From NCBI GenBank assembly GCA_028564925.1, contig CM053026.1:643282344-643346343 (forward strand): 64,000 nt of DNA, written 5' to 3'. Made by a program: the position numbers and the translations under genes. The notes under the pieces are model-generated. The model made no database searches, was not told where the DNA came from, and saw only the letters and a program-made list of their open reading frames with translations. This DNA is from Lithobates sylvaticus. Taxonomy: Eukaryota; Chordata; Amphibia; Anura; Ranidae. Below are positions 23,711 through 33,478 of this stretch, piece after piece (position 1 is the first letter of the stretch; every line of letters begins with the position of its first letter).

Positions 23711-25160
23711 AACCGTTAGTGGTATCGACCCATCCAGCGGTCACTTCTCGATAGAATTCTTCAATGAATTTATCTCATGGTCGACATGGCATTCCAACAG
23801 AATGCTACTACAAAAGAAAAGTGGGAATTTGTTAGAGCAAGCTATCCAAAAGAGGCTACCTTCTATGCTCTACCTAAACTGCATAAACAACAAGCTAAAC
23901 CCCCTGGTAGACCGATTATATCCGGTCGCGGAAATTTAACTGAAAACCTTAGCCGAGTAGTAGACAGCCACTTGAAACCCCTGGTTACCAGCTTGTCATC
24001 CTACATATGTGACACAACCCATTTTTTACAGACATAATTTGCACATTGAGGAGGGTGTCCAATTAGTTACTAAAGATTTTGAGTCACTCTATTGTACCAT
24101 ACCTCATGAGAAAGGCCTTGCGACAATACTTTTTATAACAATACATTTTACTATGACACATAGTACTAGTGAAATTACATTCTTGGATGTACTCGTCAAG
24201 AGACAAGAAGATGGTAGTTTATCTAGTCAGATCTATTGTAAACCTACAACAGGGAACTCGTTGCTGCACGCATCAAGTTCTCATCCCAAACCTCTAATCA
24301 TGTCTATACCCTATAGCCAGTATCTTAGGGTTCGCCGAAATGGTTCAGATGACCGAACATTTAAAAGTGAGGCAGACAACCTTAGGAGTAGATTTCTCGA
24401 ACAAGGCTACTCCAATGCCTGTTTGAAAAAGGCATATAAAAAAGCTATCAGGTTGTCTCGCCAAAAACTATTGAATGAACATAAAGAACCACCCACAAAC
24501 GATACAACTAGGATTATTACCACTTACTCAGTGCAACATAAACAATTTAGGCAAATCCTAAATAGATACTGGCATTTATTGACCATGGACCCCTCAATAT
24601 CTCAATTTGTCCCGAGCACACCAGCTGTCACATTTAGAAAAGCACCTTCTGTTGGTGACAAAGGGGTTACCAGTGAATACCAATCCCACAAAGGTGATGC
24701 ATGCAAAACGCTTGGCACTTTTTCCTGTGGTGGCTGCCCCTATTGCCAGTATATGGATAGACGACAAAACATTGATTTACCTAATGGACAACACTTTTTC
24801 CCCTAAACACTACGTTAATTGCAAAACTCCCGGCGTGGTGTACCTGTTCACTTTCAGTTGCTACTACGTCGGGAAAACAATTAACGAAGTTTGGAAGAGA
24901 CTTTACCAACATAGTGTAACCATTCATAAACGTGGTCATTGGCCGAAATATGGCCACGATGCATCCAAATTCACTTCCAAAAGTCTACTTTCTGGCACTA
25001 GACCAAGTGCATTTTTGCCCCGGGGGAGGTGATTCCAACAAACGCCTCCTACAGTGCTAATCTCGGTGGATCTTTAATCTCCGGGCCACTCAACCACCGG
25101 GGTTGAATGAAGCATTTCATTTTAGATCTTTTCTCCCGGGTTTCACATCCGGGGTCTGCG
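23711..25160 (+). pseudogene. Penelope-like RT plus GIY-YIG gene remnant (left copy)
   Basis: Frame 23777-24037 has the Penelope-type reverse transcriptase region (FYALPKLHKQ, GRPIISGRG, LKPLVTSLSSYICDT). Frame 24009-24806 continues with DFESLYCTIPHE, then ITFLDVLVKRQEDGS and a basic linker. Frame 24607-25032 ends with a GIY-YIG endonuclease region (GVVYLFTFSCYYVGKT). In intact elements this protein reverse-transcribes and inserts the RNA. This copy is broken in a few places and its reverse transcriptase is incomplete. The two longest frames are identical to those at 38341-39364 in the other arm. Confidence 0.82.
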
Positions 25161-25611
25161 AGCTAAACTTATAGAAATTTATAATTTTTCATACATTTAT
25201 GTACCCTTATGCTTTATTTAGTATTTCAATGGATTATTATCCAATTTATTTTCCCTATTATTATTCATTCCCATTTATTCTTTTTTTTTATATATATTTA
25301 TTCACTTCTATGTTTCATTCACTATTTCACTGTATTATTATTCATCCTCATTTGTCCTATTATAATTCACTCACTCATTTATCTTTAACTAATTCTTATT
25401 TCATTTTTATTTTATTTTCATTTGTGTATTGCATTTTTCTGTTTTTTTTTCTATTATTATCTTTACTTCTAGATTTATAATTTTTACCTTTATTGATTTA
25501 TTTTTATTCTTATTTTCATTATTCTTATTTTTACATTTATCATTTGTATTTATCATTATTATTTCTATTATTTTCATTTGTATATCTATACTTTTTTTCA
25601 TTTTTACTATT
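25161..25611. other. AT-rich tail of the Penelope-like core
   Basis: TTTATTTTTATTTCATTT-type low-complexity sequence. The long Phe/Ile/Tyr-rich frames here are by-products of composition. It grades into the A/T-rich inner end of the terminal repeat. Confidence 0.7.
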
Positions 25612-27276
25612 TTCATATTTTTTATATTTATTTTTCTATTTTCATCTCTATTTATTTTTATTTTTATTTCATATTCATTATTTTTTATTTTATTTTTATT
25701 TATTTTTTTCATTATTATTTTCATTTATTTTTATTTAACTTTCATATTATTTTTATTTTCATCTATTATCATTATGTTTCATCATCACCATAACTATTAT
25801 TATTTTCTATATTTTTCTCTTTTTTTCCTCTTCCATTCTCTTCCTTTCACTCTTCTATTTTTGCAATTATTTTTGACATATGTTTGCCCTGGATATAGGT
25901 TTTTCTTTTTTATCTGTATTTTGTCTATATATCATTATTATTTACCCATTTTTGTAAAGACTCTTGCTGTGTATTCTTTTACCCACCCACTGGGCGGCTT
26001 TGTCCCTGTGTCTTGCAATTGTTTTTGCATGGACACCCGGCGGGTAAGCTCCGCCAGTGTTGACCGGCTGGACAATGGACCTTTTCGTTTGTCTGCCGAC
26101 CCTCCCACTGGGCGGAGCACCTCTTGTGTTCCCCTTGTTGCCTAGCGCCGTAAGGCAGGAACCCTTTCCCGCCAGTGGTGTGGCGATGCGTGAAGTTATC
26201 GTGCCCATCCGGCCGTGGCTATGCCGCGCACCGCTGAACCAGGAAGATGCACTGGCTCTCACAATCAGCTGTGTTTACACAGCTGATTCAGTGAGATCAG
26301 GTGCAATCTGATTGGCCGGTACTGGACACAGCCGGATACTTAAGTGCTGACACTTGAAGGGTTCTGTCAGTTCACCGGCTGTGTCTCCAGTGTCTGCTTT
26401 ACATGCTGGCCCCAGATTCAAGGTAAAACAAACTAATCTCTTTACTATACCTGAGTGAGGCACGGACTGATTCCGTGCTACTCACTGTCTCTATATACTA
26501 CTATTTTATTCATTTTTGTCATATATAATCCTATATACGCACCTCTGCTGGTAAAAGGACTTATCTGTCCCCCTTTGCCATTATTTCCACAGTGCATATT
26601 CCTGCTGCTGTGGTCTTTTGTGGGCATGCCCTAACGTTTGAGCCGCGGACATATGCCTTTACCATCTGCCCTATGTATGGACTTATACGCAGTCAGCGTG
26701 TACTATTCCTCTGTATTGTCTTTTATATTGGCTAACTCCCAGTGAATCTATGATATGTAAGTAACTTTGGCTCTGTTTACATATTACTCTTTTATATATA
26801 CAAAAAACTCACTGACAACAGATGTACACTTTTCTGATGTTGTTAGATGAACATTACCATGTATCTCTATATTTTTCACAGATTTGAATATAATTACCTA
26901 ACTTCATATCACCCCTGAAGAAGGAATATATATCGATGTAAAATTAATATCCGAAACATGTTGGGTCTATGTCGTCGAAACTAGCCTGCCAACCTTCTCA
27001 TGGTTTGGTTGATGCTCTTTCTTGACAACAAGTTTGGGTCATTGTACCTTATTGCTCAATATATATCTACAGTATTCATCGATGCACTGTTTTAGGATTT
27101 TTTATCTATTGTGTTCACATGTAACATATATTTTTTTCATGACTATATAAATAATAAAGTTGGCACCTTTGTGCCTTTTTATATATATTTGTTAATTGAG
27201 TTTTGACTCTGATACTATATTCTGCCATACAAAGTCCAAGGGGTCGTCCCTCAATGCACTTTTGTGTATGTCTTTT
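25612..27276 (+). repeat. Penelope-like terminal repeat, inner (left copy)
   Basis: This is the inverted partner of 22084-23710. It ends at GTGTATGTCTTT, 21 bp before the palindrome arm itself ends at 27297. It carries a hammerhead-like motif at 26906-26978. Confidence 0.85.
26906..26978 (+). ncRNA. Hammerhead-ribozyme-like motif (inner repeat, left)
   Basis: CTGAAGA at 26915-26921, GAAAC at 26953-26957 and the cleavage-type triplet GTC within ATGTC at 26969-26973. Stem II can form with a bulged base, and stem III has four pairs closing a nine-base loop. Hammerheads are known in Penelope-like terminal repeats. Pairing in stem I is poor, so it may be degenerate. Confidence 0.42.
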
Positions 27277-27297
27277 ACATGATGCTATTAGGATGTT

Positions 27298-27755
27298 TAT
27301 ATTATTTGGTCTTTGTGAAAGTTATAGAGTCAACAAGCTATGGTGCCAATATCTGAAAATTGATCACACCTGAAGTACTGACGGCCTATTTCATTTCTTG
27401 AGACCCTACCATGCCAGAAAAGTACAAATACCCCCCCCCCCCAAATGACTCCTTATTGGAAAGAAGACATTCCAAGGTATTTAGAAAGAGGCATGGTGAG
27501 TTTTTTGAAGTTGTAATTTTTTCCCACAATTCTTTGCAAAATCAGGATTTTTTTTTTCTTTTTTTTTTTTCTACAAAATTGTCATATTAGCAGGTTATTT
27601 CTCACACACAGCATAGGCATACCACAAATTACACTCCAAAACACATTCTACTATTACTCCTGAGTACGGCGATACCACATGTGTGAGACTTTTACATAGC
27701 GTGGCCACATACAGAGGCCCAACATGCAGGGAGCACCATCAGGTGTTCTGGAGCA
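27298..27755. repeat. Ranid-type repeat fragment
   Basis: I recall blocks such as ACCACATGTGTGAGACTTTT, ACATACAGAGGCCCAACATG and GTTATTTCTCACACA from an abundant ranid repeat. There is a C-run at 27430-27442. No coding capacity. It marks the start of the palindrome spacer. Confidence 0.5.
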
Positions 27756-28544
27756 CCCAGGCCAATTCCGACATTTCTCTCCTACATGTAAAAATCATCA
27801 TTTATTCGCTAGAAAATTACATAGAACCCCAAAACATTATATATGTTTTTTTAGCAAAGACCCTAGAGAAATACAATGGCGGTCGTTGCAACTTTTTATC
27901 CAGCGCGGTACTTGCGCAGCAACTTTTCGAAGGCTTTTTTCGGAAAAAAAATGTTTTGTGCTTTACAAAAAACAAAACTGTGAATTTAGCCCAATGTTTT
28001 TGCATAATGTGAAAGATGACATTACACCGAGTAAATAGATACCTAACATGCACACACTCATGGAATGGCGCCAAACTTCGCTACTTAAAAATCCCCATAG
28101 ACAACGCTTTAACATTTTTTACTGGTTACATGTTTTGAGTTACAGAGGAGGTCTAGGGCCAAAATGATTGTTCTCGCTATAACGTTCGCAGCGATACCTC
28201 ACATGTGTGGTTTGAACACCGTTTTCATATGTGGGCGGGACTTACGTATGCGTTCGATTCTGCATGTGAGCACACGGGGACAGGGGCGCTTTAAAAAAAT
28301 ATTAATTTTTTATTGTTCATTTTACTTTATTTATTTTAGTTTGACACTTTTTTTCCCCCTAAAAAGTTTTTTGATCACTTTCATTCCTATTACAAGGATG
28401 TAAACATCCCTTGTAATAGGAATATGGCATGACAGGTCCTCTTTACAGTGAGATATGGGGTCAATAAGACCCCACATCTCACCTCTAGGCTGGAAAGCCT
28501 GAAATTAAAGAAAAAAACGATCCTGGCTTCGATCGTAGCGAGTA

Positions 28545-29030
28545 TTGCAGGGTATTGCATGGTACTGTAGGGTATCGCAGGGTATCGCATGGTATCGCAG
28601 GGTAACACAGGGTATCGCAGGGTATCGCAGAGTATTGCAGGGTATCACAGAATATCGCAGGGTTTGGGTATCGCAGAATACTGCAGGGTATCGCAAAGTA
28701 TGGCAGGGTATTGCAGAGCATTGCAGAGTATTGCAGAGTATTGTTGGGTATTGCAGAGTATTGTTGGGTATTGCAAAGTATTGTTGGGTATTGCAGAGTA
28801 TTGCTGGGTATTTCAGAGTATTACAGGGTATTGCAGAGTGTTGCAGGGTATTGCAAAGTATTGTTGGGTATTGCAGAGTATTGCTGTGTATTGCAGAGTA
28901 TTGTTGGGTATTGCAGAGTATTGTTGTGTATTACAGAGTATTGTTGGGTATTGCAGAGTATTGTTGGGTACTGCTGGGTATTGTTGGGTATTGTTGGGTA
29001 CTGCTGGGTATTGCAGAGTACTGCTGGGTA
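28545..29030. repeat. Decamer-based minisatellite
   Basis: Units of the form GGGTATTGCA, GGGTATCGCA, GAGTATTGTT and GGTATTGCAGA recur about 48 times, shifting gradually from the CGCA variant to the TTGTT variant along the array. The open frames across it (YCRVLQ repeats) are by-products. Confidence 0.92.
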
Positions 29031-29130
29031 TCCATCCATGCTCAGCCATCCTTCCATACCCAGCAATACACTGCAGGCTATTGCTGTGTATTGCAGGGTA
29101 TGGAGGGATGGCTGAGCATGGATGGATGGA
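29031..29130. repeat. Hairpin at the end of the decamer array
   Basis: CCATCCATGCTCAGCCATCC at 29032 onward pairs with GGATGGCTGAGCATGGATGG ending at about 29124, and the pairing continues into TACCC/GGGTA. The stem is about 30 bp, and the loop of about 37 bp is made of array-like sequence. Confidence 0.8.
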
Positions 29131-29478
29131 TCGGTGGTGACTGCAGAGCAGTGCTGTGGGCACTACAGATCCCGCCCACAGCACTGCTGCCACGATCCCT
29201 CCCCCTCTCCTCTCACACTGTACCGATCGGTACAGAGAGAGGAACCGGCGTTATGAAATGCTTACATGTGATCGGCCGTGGTAAATGGCCGCGATGAGCA
29301 GCCGTTTACTGTGATCTGCCAGGTCCTCTGGACACGGCGATCACGGATGTTCTCGAGTGCACACCCCAGGGGGCGCGCAAGAGGGGAATTCTGGGAGGAC
29401 GTTAATTAACGCCCTCTCAGAGTTAAGCAACCGCCCTGTAGCCGTTTTCCGGCTATGGGCCGGTTGTTAAGCGGTTAA

Positions 29479-30545
29479 GTCTGTAGGGTTCGATATTGAG
29501 TTGGACCATCCTTTGCAGCTATAACAGCTTCAACTCTCCCGGGAAGGCTGTCCACAAGGTTTAGGAGTGTGTCTAATGGAATGTTTGAGCATTCTTCCAA
29601 AAGCGCATTTGTGAGGTCAGTCACTGATGTGGACAAGAAGGCCCGGCTCGCAATCTCTGTTCTAATTCATCCCAAAAGTGTTCTATCGGGTTGAGGCCAG
29701 TCAAGTTCCTCCACCCCAAATTCGCTCCCCCGTGTCTTTATGGTCCTTGCTTTGTGCACTGGTCCAAATCATTTGTTTGAGGGGAGATTATGGTGTGGTG
29801 TTGTTTTTCAGGGGTTGAACTTGGCCCCTTAGTTCCAGTGAAGGGAACACTTAAGGCATCAGCATACCAAGACATTTTGAACAATTTCATGCTCCCAATT
29901 TTGTAGGAACAGTTTGGGGATGGCACCTTCCTGTTCCAACATGACTGTGCACCAGTGCACAAAGCAAGGTCCATAAAGACATGGGGGGTTATTTACGAAA
30001 GGCAAATCCACTTTGCACTGCAAGTGCACTTGGAAGTGCACTGGAAGTGCAGTCGCTCTGAATCTAAAGGGTAGATCTGAAATGAGTGGAAGTTCTGCTG
30101 ATTTTATCATCCAATCGTGTGCAAGCTAAAATGCTGTTTTTTATTTTCCTTGCATGTTCCCCTGGATCTACAGTCACTACACTTCCAAGTGCAGTTTCAG
30201 TGCACTTTCAAGTGCACTTGCAGTGCAAAGTGGATGTTCCTTTAGTAAATAATCCCCATGGAGTCCTGACCTCAACCCAATAGAACACCTTTGGGATGAA
30301 TTAGAGCGGAGACTGCGAGCCAGGCCTTCTCGTCCACATCAGTGCCTGACCTTACAAATGCTCTTCTAGAAGAATGGTCAAACATTCCCATAGACTCCTA
30401 AGCCTTGTGGACAGTCTTCCCAAAAGAGTTGAAGCTGTTATAGCTACAAAGGGTGGGCCAACTCAATATTGAACCCTACAGACTAAGACTGAGATGCCAT
30501 TAAAGTTCATGAGCGTGGCATCCCAATACTTTTGGAAATTTAGTG
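29479..30545 (+). mobile_element. Tc1-like element remnant 2
   Basis: The ends are partly inverted: GTCTGTAGGGTTCGATATTG at the left and CAATATTGAACCCTACAGAC near 30463-30482. About 60 bp of the left terminal repeat appears missing. On the plus strand, remnants of Tc1 transposase can be read, including a DNDPKH-type site altered to HDCAPVHKA and the C-terminal LNPIEHLWDELERR. Frames are broken and much of the N-terminus is absent. A hairpin MITE has inserted (29984-30257). Confidence 0.75.
29984..30257. mobile_element. Palindromic MITE nested in Tc1 remnant
   Basis: GGGGTTATTTACGAAAGG at the left and CTTTAGTAAATAATCCCC at the right are inverted, and the arms continue through TCCACTTTGCACTGCAAGTG. 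ATGG flanks both sides. GTGCACTT-type motifs are repeated within each arm. The family is not assigned. Confidence 0.75.
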
Positions 30546-30649
30546 TATATAATGTTTGGGGGTTCTAAGTAATCTTCTATAAGAAAAAAAAGCAGTTTTT
30601 TACATACATGTAAAAAATGTCAGTATTGGTCCGGATGACATGTGGTTAA
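30546..30649. repeat. TTAA-type ranid repeat, end fragment
   Basis: AATGTTTGGGGGTTCTAAGT through GGTTAA at 30649 matches one end of the family at 44800-44902, in that orientation. It is opposite in orientation to the copy at 27756-29478, so the Tc1 remnant sits between two different fragments. Confidence 0.65.
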
Positions 30650-32053
30650 AACTTAAAGATAGGTAGAGGAAACCAAAGACCAAAGAGAGACAAGATAGTT
30701 ATTAATACCTTGCAATTTGGAATCAACAAAGCCCTCATGCTACCAGATATATGGACACCATATCTATCAAGCTCACACCTGTATTTGCAACATAAGGTAT
30801 TCCAAAGGAGAATGTTTAACAACATCTTTCTTCAGCAGAGAAATACCTAGGGACCTATTATTAAAAATGTTGGAAAAGATTCTTTACTGTTTTATATTTC
30901 ATTCTCTGATGAAGACATGAAAATAACTTGCCAGGTCACTATAGATAAGGGCTCATCTTGACTGGAGAGCTTTTTTTCTTCATTTTTTAAAAATGATCCC
31001 TAAAAATGTGTTTGTTTTTTAATGGTATTTTTGGTATGTTGCTTTACTAATGCAAACATTAAAATAAAACCTTTCTTCTAGTAATTAGTCCCTGTCTTTT
31101 GAAACTCTCTTTGACATTGTTTTAAATGTTTGAACATTCAGGTTATTCTGACAGTTTACCAGACAACTAGTATACAGAAAAGTGCTCTCGGTAGAAGACA
31201 ATACCTTGACTTGAGAATAGTTTAAATTATTTAAAATAGTCATGTTATGATACACTACATTTTTTTTTTTCACAATAAGTTTTTTTTTTTTAGAGGAAAT
31301 GTTTTAAAATAACAGAATAATCATAACAGCACAAATATTAGTCTGGCTGCAGTTCTTATGGTACAGCCTATAATATAATGATGTGCTAATGAACAGAAAA
31401 ATCAGAAGTGATGTACTACATGTAGTTTTATGGGTCCCACTGGACCAATATTGTATTGCAACTCAAAAACAACAGTAAACAAAATTAAATAAATAAAAGA
31501 AAATAAATAAAAAAGAGTACTAAACTACATATGTACCTCTACAGTGCAATGTTTGGGTAATAAAGGAGAGATGAAGACATTAAAGCTAGCAAATGTCATT
31601 ATAATTTAGGATATATATTTAAGTTTGTATGTCATAATTCAAGGTTCCTGTTCTTGTCAAAAAAATTTAATTCTACCATTACGGGCAGCGTAAAAGTGTC
31701 CATATGAGCACTGCAGATGTACTCGTCGTTATACAACGTCTGACAGGTTGGGTGAGTCATCTGTTCTCCACTTAGTAATATTAATTGAGCTGCAGTTATT
31801 ATGTGTACTACAACTGTATGAAGTTGAGTGGGAAATTCCTCTATTTCCAGACCTAATAATGCTAGCTGAGGTGAAGGCGGAGTAAGGACACCCGTAATGG
31901 TAGAAAGACACACTACATTTTTTTATAAAGTTTTTGTTAAAAAGAAATATACTTTTTGCTGTGCTGCCACAGGCTTGACTCTTGTTTCCATATTGAAAAA
32001 GGTATAAGAAAACAAACTAACTGAAATGAAAAACAATGCATTTTGGAATAGAC

Positions 32054-32058
<5 letters not shown>
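30650..32058. other. AT-rich spacer DNA, nothing recognised
   Basis: No gene, RNA or terminal repeat is supported. Short frames, for example 31632-31913 on the minus strand, have no known motif. Several poly-T and poly-A runs occur. Confidence 0.45.

Positions 32059-32101
<43 letters not shown>
32059..32101. repeat. (TA)n microsatellite abutting Tc1
   Basis: About 42 bp of TA run directly into the Tc1 left terminal repeat. A matching TA run lies at the other end (33396-33460). Confidence 0.95.
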
Positions 32102-32105
<4 letters not shown>

Positions 32106-33390
32106 AAAAGTGAGTACACCCCTGACATTTTTGTAAATATTTTATTATATCTTTTCCTGTGACAACACTGAAGAAATTACACTTTGCTACAATGTAAAGT
32201 AGTGAGTGTACAGCTTGTATAACAGTGTAAATTTGCTGTCCCCTCAAAATAACTCAACACACAGCCATTAAACACAGGTGTGTTTGGGGTCGTTATCATG
32301 TTGGAATACTGCCCTGCGGCCCAGTCTCCGAAGGGAGGGAATCATGCTCTGCTTCAGTATGTCACAGTACATGATGGCATTCATGGTTCCCTCAATGAAC
32401 TGTAGCTCCCTAGGGCCGGCAGCATTCATGCAGCCCCAGACCATGACACTCTCACCACCATGCTTGACTGCAGGCAAGACACAATTGTCTTTCTACTCCT
32501 CACCTGGTTGCCGCCACACATGCTTGACACCATGCAAACCAAATAATCTTGGTCTCATCAGAACACAGGACATGGTTCCAGTAATCCATGTCCTTAGTCT
32601 GCTTGTCTTCAGCAAACTGTTTGCAGGCTTTGTTGTGCATCATCTGTAGAAGACGCTTCCTTCTGGGACGACAACTATGCAGACCAATCGGAGGCATTGT
32701 GCGGTGTATTGTCTGAGCACTGACAGGCTGACCCCCCACCCCTTCAACCTCTGCAGCAATTCTGGCAGCACTCATACCTCTATTTCCCAAAGACAACCTC
32801 TGGATATGACGCTGAGCACGTGCATTCAACTTCTTTGGTCGACCATGGCAGGGCCTGTTCTGAGTGGAACCTGTCCTGGAAAACTGCTGTATGGTCTTGG
32901 CCACTGTGCTGCAGCTCAGTTTCAGGGTCTTGGCAATCTTCTTATAGCCTATGCCATTTTTATGTAGAGCAACAATTCTTTTTTTCAGATCCTCAGAGAG
33001 TTCTTTGTCATGAGGTGCCATGTTGAACTTCCAGTGACCAGCATGAGAGAGTGAGAGCGATAACACCAAATTTAACACACCTGCTCCCCATTCACACCTG
33101 AGGTCTTGTAACACTATCAAGTCACATGACACCGGGGAGGGAAAATGGCTAATTGGGCCCAATTTGGACATTTTCACTTAGGGGTGTACTCACATTTGTT
33201 GCCAGCAGTTTAGACATTAATGGCTGTGTGTTGAGTTATTTTCAGGGAACAGCAAATGTACACTGTTATACAAGCTGTACACTCACTACTTTACATTGTA
33301 GCAAAGTGTAATTTCTTAGGTGTTGTCACATGAAAAGATATAATAAAATTTTTACTAAAATGTGAGGGGTGTACTCACTTTTGTGAGATA

Positions 33391-33393
<3 letters not shown>
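32101..33393 (-). mobile_element. Tc1-like transposon 1 (internally deleted)
   Basis: Terminal inverted repeats of about 170-180 bp are seen. CACAAAAGTGAGTACACCCC at 32103 onward is mirrored at the right by GGGGTGTACTCACTTTTGTG and then AGATACTG (to 33393). An additional internal copy of GGGGTGTACTCAC near 33181 gives an IR/DR arrangement. The expected first few bases of the left end are replaced by TA repeat. At about 32270 the left terminal repeat joins directly to transposase sequence, so the 3' part of the gene is deleted. The family is widespread in fish and frogs. Confidence 0.9.
32273..33021 (-). pseudogene. Tc1 transposase, broken and C-terminally deleted
   Basis: The ATG is at 33021-33019 (MAPHDKELSEDLKKRIVALH). 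Residues 1-120 form the paired-type double helix-turn-helix, with GRPKKLNARAQRH as the linker. The first catalytic aspartate is in LCSDETK. A frame change follows in the KIIWFAWCQACVAATR region. A second frame (32268-32477) continues KHGGESVMVWGCMNAAG, with the second aspartate in FQHDNDPKHT. The third catalytic acidic residue and the rest of the C-terminus fall in the deletion. It cannot encode active transposase. Confidence 0.9.
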
Positions 33394-33477
<84 letters not shown>

Positions 33478-33478
33478 C
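33394..33478. repeat. (TA)n(TG)n microsatellite
   Basis: TA repeats followed by TG repeats directly after the Tc1 right end. Confidence 0.95.

Larger units (their letters stand above)
22084..27276 (+). mobile_element. Penelope-like element with inverted terminal repeats (left copy)
   Basis: A 5.2 kb unit is bounded by AAAGACATACACAAAAGTGC and its complement. Long inverted repeats (22084-23710 and 25612-27276) enclose a coding core with Penelope-type reverse transcriptase and GIY-YIG sequence on the plus strand. Penelope-like elements are known to carry LTR-like repeats in direct or inverted orientation. The core is broken and internally reduced, so this copy is non-autonomous. The right-arm counterpart is 36097-41289, in opposite orientation. 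Confidence 0.8.
27756..29478. repeat. TTAA-type ranid repeat with internal minisatellite
   Basis: It opens with CCAGGCCAATTCCGACA, contains GTTTGAACACCGTTTTCATA and ends GCGGTTAA at 29471-29478. The first part matches 14772-15140 and 18474-19607. The internal section was expanded by a decamer array (28545-29030). The left TTAA end is missing. Confidence 0.7.

Noticed and set aside
25429-26145. 238-codon Phe/Ile/Tyr-rich frame resembling a membrane protein
   Set aside because: It comes from low-complexity TTTATTTT sequence inside a retroelement repeat, not from a gene.
28545-29297. 250-codon frame with YCRVLQ repeats, briefly considered as a repeat protein
   Set aside because: It is the direct translation of a decamer minisatellite and is open in several frames.
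31632-31913. 93-codon minus-strand frame in the spacer as a host exon
   Set aside because: No known motif, no supporting splice context and AT-rich neutral-looking surroundings.
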